Shown: positions 57,481 through 64,000 of the stretch, piece by piece
Position numbering within the stretch: position 1 is the stretch's first letter
Layout: each line of letters starts with the position of its first letter
Translations under genes and position numbers: made by a program
Notes under the pieces: model-generated
Databases searched by the model: none
What the model saw: only the letters and a program-made list of their open reading frames with translations
What the model was told of the DNA's origin: nothing
Origin: Tretioscincus oriximinensis
Lineage: Eukaryota > Chordata > Lepidosauria > Squamata > Gymnophthalmidae
Length of the DNA: 64,000 nt
Direction: 5' to 3'
Assembly (NCBI GenBank): GCA_022410635.1
Contig: JAJVDF010000501.1
Coordinates: forward strand, 731,250 to 795,249

Positions 57481-57713
57481 GAGTTTCATGGTTTGTTCCA
57501 GCTTGTGATTTAAAACAAAAAGAACATGATGGCTTTATACACGATACCCATCCTNCATTTTCTGAAGTCCTACCCAGCCGAAAGCTGTGGCGAGAACCCC
57601 TTCGGGAGAAGAACTGGCAAGAGGATAGTTATGACTTCCAGGCGAGTCTAAGAGCTCCAGCAAGAGACAATGAGAATAAGCCACCCCCACCTTTTGTGAA
57701 AGTGACATTGCAG
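57481..57713 (+). CDS. ALMS1: ALMS1 exon 15 (residues 2486-2563), start of the ALMS motif
   Basis: The acceptor cccccttaaatctag|GA and donor TTGCAG|GTAAAA frame 233 nt, phase 1 to 0. It encodes 'GVSWFVPACDLKQKEHDGF', 'RKLWREPLREKNWQED' and 'PPPPFVKVTLQ'. The human match is GVSWFVPV, RPWREPLREQNC and RPFVRATLQ. The C-terminal ALMS motif, shared with CEP295 and C10orf90 and linked to centrosome localisation, begins around PFVKVTLQ. Confidence 0.96.
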
Positions 57714-58189
57714 GTAAAATCCTGGTTCTGTGTCTGGTGCTATCTGGTTTCTGCTCTCCATTTATATTTTCAGATGTTTAAGGAATTGAACAGCCTGTTA
57801 CTAGAGTGACATCACAATTTTCCTTTTTTATTAAGAATTTATATCCCACCCTTAACCCAAAGAAGGGCTCTTGAAGGCAGCTGCCAAACCTCCAGAAGGC
57901 GGCTGTTCAAGAATCTGAGGGNCAACATAGAAAAGGCCTTCTGTCCTTTGCATTTCTGGGAGGGATTTCAAGATGGCCTCTTCTTGAGATTTCAACGTGT
58001 GAGCAGATCTATATGGAAGAAGATGCTCCTTCAGATACATTGTGTATGTGCNGTCTGTCCTTTCTGTTTGAGTTACTAAATGGAAACTGCATTCTTGTTG
58101 GTTTCCTTATTCTTGGATCCAAAGCCCAGCTGTTCTCCACTTTTCTTTTCTAGACATCTGTGTATAAAGAAGACAGAATATAGTATATT

Positions 58190-58990
58190 CCACCATCTAA
58201 AATGTTGATCTTCAGTGCCACTATTATGCCATTGTCAGTAGCCCCATATTGGACAAAACCTGCAGGTACCAGCTCACTGTTATAAATGGCTGGCCTCCAG
58301 GGAGAAAATACCTGAGATAGAAAATTAACTCTCATGTACATTTTGAATGGGATAGAAGGCAAGCAAGTCAATCAACCTTACCCCAGCCTCAGCTGTCCTT
58401 GATTCTATTGTTGGGTTTTGGCAAGGTAGCTGAGCTGTCAGTATGCACATGACTTTCTGCACTATCTCCATAACATCAGAATCAGGAAAGGTGGTTGAGC
58501 ACTTGACAGGGGCTAGGAGGCAGTAATAGGCTGGATGGTAAGCAGTAGAATCCAACTGTGTGGACAGAAGTGTGGTGTGTCTCAGGGTCTCAATCCATAA
58601 AGTTGAACTCCAGTCTTTGATGGGGTTATAATGCGCTAGAAGGAGCAGGTGCTCTTGATCCTTGAATCTCAAATAGAAGTGATAGCAAAGACTGCTACCT
58701 CCACCATTGACTAGTCCACCAGCTGTGACCTGTTCTGGACAGTGGTAATCTGGTCATAGTGATCCATTCTCTGGTAACTTCTCAAGTTGCACTGTAATGC
58801 GGTCTGTATAGGGATGGCCCGAAGGTGGTTTGAAAACTGCAGCTGGTGCAGAACGTAGCAATTAGACTGCTGACTAGAATGACTGGTTGGATGCACATTA
58901 TGCAAGTCTTAAAAAAGCCGAACTGGCTGCCATCTCACAATATAATCCAATTTTCAAAGCATTAACCTTAATGTATAAAGCCTTAAATTG
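58190..58990 (+). mobile_element. L2-type LINE fragment
   Basis: 58835-58985 encodes 'LQLVQNVAIRLLTRMTG' followed by 'KKPNWLPS', matching the L2 RT-end pattern LQLVQNAAARLL ... LHWLPV. Upstream, 58200-58830 has broken sequence in the same orientation (for example 'aatgggatagaaggcaagca') that probably belongs to it. Extent on the left is uncertain. Confidence 0.65.
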
Positions 58991-59204
58991 TTGAAATAGA
59001 AATTTATTTGAAAACAAGCATGTCATAAATTTGTCGTGTGCAAATATTTTTCCTTGACAGTACAAAGTTATTCCACAATGGTTATATTTTTTGTATAATT
59101 TATTCATTTTTATTAATTAAAAATTTATAATACAGTGTAATATCTAATCCAATTATGAAACCTATGTAACCAATCTGGAACAATTGCTCATTTTTGCTCT
59201 TCCT

Positions 59205-59740
59205 ACTTTAAGAACCTCAGATCAGGAAACAGTGCACCTTGTTCAGTGTCCTGCTGAACATAGTGCCTCACCATTGCCCCTGAGCATCTCAAGCAGGAAA
59301 CAAAGGCAACATTTTCACCTGCTCTCAATTCCTTGCAGTTGGCATTAAGGATCAATCTACCCATTTGTCTAACTTGGAGACAGTACTTAGGTGCCCATTC
59401 TAGTAGGCATTAATTTTACCTGGCTTCAGTAAATAAAGAAAAGCCCTGCTGGATCAGGCCATAGCCAATTTTATCCAGCATTCCATCTCACACCNTGGCC
59501 TGCCAATTACTTCTAGGCACCTCAAGCAGAAGACGAAACCAAAACTTTAATCCACTCTCAGCTCCCTGCAAATTCCCTTATTCCCAAATATAAAAATCCT
59601 GTTTGTATTTCCAACCTGGAGGCAGCACCCAGGCATTCATTTTAGTAGCCATTGATGCACTTAGCCTTATCAAGCCCTTTCTTAAAGTATTCATTACCGT
59701 TTCTGATAGCAAATTTCATAGACCTTATCCTTTCTTGACT
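59205..59740 (-). mobile_element. Two LINE 3' tails in reverse orientation
   Basis: The first (59205-59430) has 'gcatctcaagcaggaaacaa' and 'tcaattccttgcag'. The second (59440-59740) has 'agccctgctggatcaggcca', 'ccagcattccatctcacacc' and 'cagctccctgcaaattccc'. Both match the reverse complement of the tail at 1470-1678, so they are separate insertions or a duplication. Confidence 0.7.
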
Positions 59741-60243
59741 CGTCCCCTGTTTTAATAGATTGAGGGTTTCAATGAGAGCAATTGTGAGGATGCAGAAGAA
59801 ATTCTCTGTGTTACTTCTGTGTCTGATTTGGCAGATTTTATAAAAAGCAAACTTCTGAGGAACCTCGGGGCTAATTTTGAGCCACTTATTTCCACCTCAT
59901 ATTCCACCATTTACCATCACTGTGGGGCTTCCTGTATAGCATGGAGGAGTGTTTTTTGTCTCCTGGAGGTCCTTTAGGCTTAGCTATTTATCCTTTTTTA
60001 CCAATGTACAGCTATGCTTATTCCCCTGATATCTTTCCAATTGGTTGTCCAACATTGAAGCTTTTGTTAACAAGATCCATAGGGAGATTGCTTCTGCTTT
60101 ACAAATGCAGTATTCTTTACTCTGCAAGAATCGAGTCTATCCTTCAGGAGCATGCTTTCATCGCTTTGTTAATGAGGTTAGCTATTTTTGACATTTCTGC
60201 CAGCCTTAAAGAAGGTTCTCAAGCACTTTTTTTTTCTACCTAG

Positions 60244-60412
60244 GAAGCCCTGGCGATGCATCGCCCTGATTTCATTTCCAGCTCTTGGGAACGTGTGAAA
60301 CGCCTGAAGTTAATCATTGAGGAACGAAAGCTACAGAGCCTGTTACAAGGAGAGAGAGAAGGATTGTTTCATCCTCCAGAACAAAGGAGAAGTTGCACAC
60401 TTTCCAACAGAG
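60244..60412 (+). CDS. ALMS1: ALMS1 exon 16 (residues 2564-2619), ALMS motif
   Basis: The acceptor tttttttctacctag|GAA and donor AACAGAG|GTGCTT frame 169 nt, phase 0 to 1. It encodes 'EALAMHRPDFISSSWERVKR' then 'LKLIIEERKLQSLLQGERE', matching human ESLQFHRPDFISRSGERIKR and LKLIVQERKLQSMLQTERD. This is the core of the ALMS motif, predicted to be helical and charged. A longer ORF in another frame (60317-60946) overlaps it and is a shadow. The donor is weak after GTG. Confidence 0.97.
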
Positions 60413-60761
60413 GTGCTTTATTACCAACATTCCGGCCCAAAAGTGATGGATGTGTGTGGACGCGCAACTGGCTGTGGATGCGCAACATGTTTTTTGCATG
60501 TCATTTGGGTGATTGTTGAAGACAATCACCTTGAAGTAGGCAATGCCAATGGTTTGATCCCCTGCCTCTTCCCAGAATTAGGAATTGTGAAAGTATTTCT
60601 GTATCTCTGGCAAGACAACTTTGTAGGAGTGCTCTCAGACATTCAAGAATCGGCGTCATTCAGTCAAGAGATTCCTCTTCCCTGGATAATTTCTTCGGTC
60701 CTTCTCTGTGTGAATTTCTGTCTGATCAATACATGGGTTACTATATTTTTAGTTACTGTTA

Positions 60762-61014
60762 AAGTGCCTTGCAAAATATTCATACCCCTTGAACTTTTCC
60801 ACATTTTTTCATGTTGCATACGTAAACTTAAATGTATTTTATTTGGAATTTGTGATAGATCAACAAAAGTTTTCAAAACCATGTATCGTTTTCTTTTCAC
60901 ACGTTCTTGCTACTTTGTGTTGGTCTANCACACAAAATCCAAATAAAATACATTTGACTTTGTGAGTAAAATGTGGAAAGGTTCAAGGGGTATGAATACT
61001 TTTGCAAGGCACTG
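60762..61014. mobile_element. Tc1/mariner-type MITE
   Basis: The left end, agtgccttgcaaaatattca with 'taccccttgaac', is the reverse complement of the right end, 'gttcaaggggta' with 'tgaatacttttgcaaggcac'. A second pair of inverted blocks (aatgtattttatttggaatt / tccaaataaaatacattt) lies inside. It is bordered by TA. The terminus AGTGCCTTGCAAAAGTATTC is a known Tc1-like end in fish and squamates. No transposase remains in its 253 bp. Confidence 0.85.
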
Positions 61015-62965
61015 TATATCCTTGTTTTTCAGTGCACTTGTCAGCCGATTTGAACTTTAAAATGATGAATGCATCTTCTAACATTGGTGCAGGCCTGTTC
61101 GTACTTGGATGGAATCAAGCAAAAGTATTAGCAATGGTGATGATTTAGCTCAGAAGACTGTAATTCCAAATTCTCTTTACCCTTCATGGCCGTTCCTCTA
61201 TAAAATAGCACTTCTCAGTCCATTTTTAAAACATGCACACGCCAACTGTATTGGTGCAAGATCTGGTAGAACGTTATNTCTAGAATAAATTCTGTTTTGG
61301 TAGTGTTTGCCCATAAGATGGTAAGTTGATCTTACAACTAAACCCATGTTGCTATATAAGGCTATGTTCACACATAGCAAAGAGAGCAGATGAGAAGTAG
61401 TAATACAGTGCTTTTATCCTGCCTCTTCCCTGTCGTTTTGTCATTTTCTCATAATCTAGAATGTTCATGGTTGGGGGCATATTGTCGTGTGAATGTTCCA
61501 TCTGTGAGTCGTTTCTGAGGGTCTGATAACAAACTTCTTCATGAAAACTCTAGAATTTCTATCAAGAGGGGCTCACAGCACCTTAGAGACTCATAAGAAA
61601 AGGGAAGTTAGGCAGCATGAGCTTTTGTAGACAAGTCTGCTTTAGAAACAACTGCCTATGTGTCTGAAAATAGCCATATAAATGCAATGAATGTGAAGGG
61701 GATGAGTCATGTATAGTATAATCAGAGTAATTAAAGCTTGGGAAGGAAGTGTAACGTGAACAAGAATGTTGCACTCTAAAGGGATGCAGAAAGTGGAGAG
61801 AAGAACAGTCTAAGAGAGCTCCCATGAGGATGGGTGTTAACTGGAATTATAATGTATAGTGTATCCCCCCAAAATTATCTTTGGAATTTATGGATGTATT
61901 CCAGTCCTGTTGCTTCTTTTTCAAGTCTTTCTCTGTAGTCTTTTTTTGTTCAAGGCCTGTAGTACCCAGGTCTGAGATGGGAGATTTAAGTGTTCTGCAA
62001 CAGGATTTTGTGTATTGCTATTCAAATATTTAATTTGCAAGTACTTCTATGACTACTGTGTTCAAACAGCTTAAATACAATTATCTTAACCATTGTGTAT
62101 AGGGCTAGAAATAAATCTGATTTAATGTGGCTATGAACCAAGGATGAGTTCTAATAATAGTTGTAAAACCAAATATGCGCTGCTTCCCAGTGGTTTTATA
62201 TAATAAAAAACTTCCATGTTTCAAACAGCTCACATTTTATAGGCCAGTTATCTGTTGGAATGGCTTTTGATTAACACTCGCAAGGGCCAATCGGAACATA
62301 CTTTATTTTTTTAAAGTGGAACATTTTGAATGTGAGACAATATGTGCAGGTTCTTTAAGAAATGTTGAGGTAAAAAGGGAATGTTGAGGGATAAGAGAGC
62401 AAATGTAATTTCATACAGTATGGTGTGTCTCCTTCCTTCCCTCCACATTTTGTATGTTATGTATGTTCATGAACATATTTTTTTCCAACAATGATTTTGT
62501 CTTNTGGGTGAGTGTTTGTATATTCCTGCCTTCCGAGCTACATCAGATGACTATTTTATATATTCAGTAGATTGGTAAAGGTCCATCTGTTTAATCTGGC
62601 CTTTAACCAAGCAAAGAGCTTTCCCTTCCCTTCCCTTTTAGACTTTGTTATTGTTTTAGAGTGTTTTGTTTTTATTGCTGTAATGCATACTGAAATGTTT
62701 GGGCATTAATACTTGGTAACTGCTGGCATTACAGAAGACACTTTGCTTTTTAAACTTGAAGGTACACTGCTCTTCTGCCTTGCTTGTGGATTTCCCATAA
62801 GCCTCTGGGCAGCCAGTGTAAGTTTAGAGACTAGAGTTGATGTTCCGTAAGTGTCACTGGTGTTGATCTGTGCCAGGGAATAGTGGCTAAATTCCATACG
62901 TGGTGTCACATTTATAGGTTTTTGCCAATTTAGTTTCATCCTTCATATGTCCCCCTTCAGTAATA

Positions 62966-63232
62966 CTTACTTATTATTATTATTTATTTATTTGTATTTA
63001 TATCCCGCCCTATACCCGAAGGTCTCAGGGCAGCCAACCATAGGGTGACGCACATAGCTTTTATTGCTTTCTCCACAACAGACACCCTGTGGAGTAGGTG
63101 GGGCTGAGAGTGTTAGAACTGTGACAGGCCCAAGGTCACCCAGCTGGTTTTTATGGAGGAGTGGGGAATCGAACCGGGAGATTACCAGGTACATGTCCAA
63201 CACTCTAACCACTACACCAAACTGGCTCTTTT
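62966..63232 (-). mobile_element. Sauria-type SINE, near full length, reverse orientation
   Basis: On the minus strand it begins 'agagccagtttggtgtagtg' with an A-box-like TGGTGTAGTGG. It has the B box GGTTCGATTCCC (near 63166-63177), then the conserved body 'ccagctgggtgaccttgggc' and 'cacagggtgtctgttgtgg'. It ends with 'gggcgggatataaatac' and a (taaa/taat)n tail. Polymerase III promoter boxes are both intact. It ends 25 bp before ALMS1 exon 17. Confidence 0.92.
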
Positions 63233-63257
63233 AACATTTTTTTCCTGTTTTATTTAG

Positions 63258-63321
63258 ATTACCAGACTAGACAAAAGAAAATAGCAATTTCCAGAAATGA
63301 AATGGTGCAGAGATCAAAACG
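63258..63321 (+). CDS. ALMS1: ALMS1 exon 17 (residues 2620-2640), ALMS motif continued
   Basis: The acceptor cctgttttatttag|AT and donor AAAACG|GTAAGG frame 64 nt, phase 1 to 2. It encodes 'YQTRQKKIAISRNEMVQRSK' plus the first two bases of Arg, matching human VFLAIQKNKPISKKEMIQRSKR. The other two frames have stops, so the phase is certain. The final exon or exons (human ends about 47 residues later with VPWD) should lie right of the window. Confidence 0.95.
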
Positions 63322-64000
63322 GTAAGGTTCCTTAGGACTAATCTTTTATATATAATTTAAAATTATATACTAGTGATGCAACTGAAATCAATGGGAAATA
63401 TGTCCAAGGACTTCTTCCTGGATGGTGACTCTGAAGTAGGGCCTTTCCATTTTGTTGGCACCCTAAATATATCTGTGTTCCTGCCCATAGCCACTTCTGT
63501 AAAGAGGATGGTAGTGAGAAATCTTTAAAAGATGGAGTGATAGTGTTGATTTTGGAGGGTTTGGGTTGCACCCAAGGCTGCATCCAGGCATGGCCTAAAA
63601 CTGTGAATGATCTACTATATTGTGATTGCCACACATACTTGTCCCAAGCAATAGAGCAAAATTCCAGGATATTGTCATTGCAGCAACAAAAAACAAAAAG
63701 GTAACTCCAGTTTTCCAGTAGCGTGTCTGGCACTTGCTCCCAGGAGTTTTCATGTTGGAAATGCCCCCAGTACAGGGGGAGAAGGCAGAGCTCTAGTTAT
63801 TTTGTGCTTTTGGGCGTGTTGTAAGAGTAATGATCAGACAATGTAAAGGCCAAGACATTGCTCAGGAATTTTGCCCTGGGCATGATGAGAGGCAATTGCA
63901 GGCTCTGAATACTGTATACAATTCTGGCTGCCTGCTCTAAGCAGAGCCTTTAAAAGTCCTTCTTTAAAGTTGTGCTGTTGGAGTCTTTCTGTTTCTTATT
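63322..64000 (+). other. ALMS1: ALMS1 intron 17, left part
   Basis: AT-rich sequence with no clear coding potential and no recognised repeat up to the window edge. The 131-codon open frame on the minus strand (63338-63733) has no recognisable domain. Confidence 0.6.

Larger units (their letters stand above)
57714..60243 (+). other. ALMS1: ALMS1 intron 15
   Basis: A 2.5-kb intron with a SINE-tail-like piece (57825-57900), an L2-like LINE fragment (58190-58990) and two reverse LINE tails (59205-59430 and 59440-59740). The stretch 59740-60243 has no recognised repeat and provides the exon 16 acceptor tract. Confidence 0.7.
60413..63257 (+). other. ALMS1: ALMS1 intron 16
   Basis: It holds a Tc1-like MITE (60762-61014), a copy of the recurring short repeat in reverse orientation (about 61570-61660), and a full-length SINE (62966-63232) just before exon 17. 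The rest is AT-rich intron. Confidence 0.7.
3791..63321 (+). other. ALMS1: ALMS1 gene, 17 coding exons in window (3' end outside)
   Basis: Alstrom syndrome protein 1 acts at centrosomes and ciliary basal bodies; loss in people causes Alstrom syndrome. I joined exons 3791-3823, 9497-9631, 11921-12116, 19929-20049, 22460-24629, 28926-29085, 29499-30851, 32533-32627, 40120-41506, 44370-44495, 44952-45122, 46240-47417, 49513-49606, 56578-56814, 57481-57713, 60244-60412 and 63258-63321. All introns are GT-AG, and every junction keeps phase, giving 7,922 nt of open CDS (2,640 codons plus 2 nt). The order of conserved blocks matches mammalian ALMS1 from the N-terminal SPNLPLL block to the C-terminal ALMS motif. 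Human ALMS1 is about 4,169 residues; the deficit of roughly 1,480 matches the missing 47-residue repeat array. The remaining roughly 50 residues of the ALMS motif should lie to the right. Identification is firm; individual exon ends are hand calls. Confidence 0.95.

Noticed and set aside
60317..60946. A 209-codon plus-strand ORF overlapping ALMS1 exon 16
   Set aside because: It is in a different frame from the conserved ALMS motif and runs into intron and a Tc1 MITE; it matches no known protein.
63100..63232. tRNA gene on the minus strand with A and B boxes
   Set aside because: The boxes belong to a SINE with a LINE-like body and simple-repeat tail; no tRNA cloverleaf can be completed.
63338..63733. 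131-codon minus-strand ORF as a second gene
   Set aside because: It has no recognisable domain, no supporting promoter or splice context, and lies in an ALMS1 intron.
1..64000. CRISPR arrays, operons or bacterial-type systems
   Set aside because: The window is intron-containing vertebrate DNA; no regularly spaced identical repeats with unique spacers were seen.

Overview
This window is intron-rich vertebrate nuclear DNA, most likely from a squamate reptile (lizard or snake). It contains a plus-strand host gene whose 17 visible coding exons join in frame. The interspersed repeats are a tRNA-derived Sauria-type SINE, CR1/L2-type LINE tails, DIRS tyrosine-recombinase retrotransposons, a Ty1/copia element, and hAT and Tc1/mariner MITEs. 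This mix fits squamates and does not fit birds or mammals. The species cannot be named from sequence alone. Single N bases are scattered throughout, as in a draft consensus.

The host gene is ALMS1 (Alstrom syndrome protein 1, a centrosome and ciliary basal-body protein). It starts in a CpG-rich promoter (about 3250-3790) with an ATG at 3791 and continues past the right edge. I rebuilt the exons by hand from acceptor AG and donor GT sites, requiring every junction to keep the reading frame. The visible CDS is 7,922 nt, about 2,640 codons. Only the last roughly 50 residues of the C-terminal ALMS motif should lie beyond the window. Recognition rests on many blocks shared with mammalian ALMS1: SDAVTQITTESPEKT in exon 9, LLLPYKPPGSSEMYY in exon 10, SVSTIDTARLIKAFGH in exon 12, [11 protein letters not shown] in exon 14, WREPLREKNW in exon 15, and HRPDFISSSWERVKRLKLI in exon 16. 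The roughly 1.6-kresidue array of 47-residue tandem repeats that dominates mammalian ALMS1 is absent, which accounts for most of the length difference.

Layout. 1-1074: 3' end of a Ty1/copia element with its 3' LTR. 1085-3240: LINE tail with a nested palindromic MITE, a hAT MITE with 8-bp target duplications, and a second MITE family. 3250-3823: promoter and exon 1. 3824-12116: exons 2-3, with a 635-bp hAT element in intron 2. 12.4-17.8 kb: a decayed DIRS retrotransposon in intron 3. 19.9-32.6 kb: exons 4-8, including two large exons. 32.6-40.1 kb: intron 8, with a second, deleted DIRS-type element and an LTR-like stretch. 40.1-49.6 kb: exons 9-13. 49.6-56.6 kb: repeat-filled intron 13 with a broken CR1/L2 LINE and a 380-bp tandem duplication. 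56.6-63.3 kb: exons 14-17, encoding the conserved C-terminus. 63.3-64.0 kb: start of the next intron.

No second host gene, RNA gene or CRISPR array was found. The most interesting points are the repeat-free architecture of this ALMS1, an internal duplication of its DSL/LL motif, a SINE ending about 26 bp before the exon 17 acceptor, and the two related DIRS elements in one gene.
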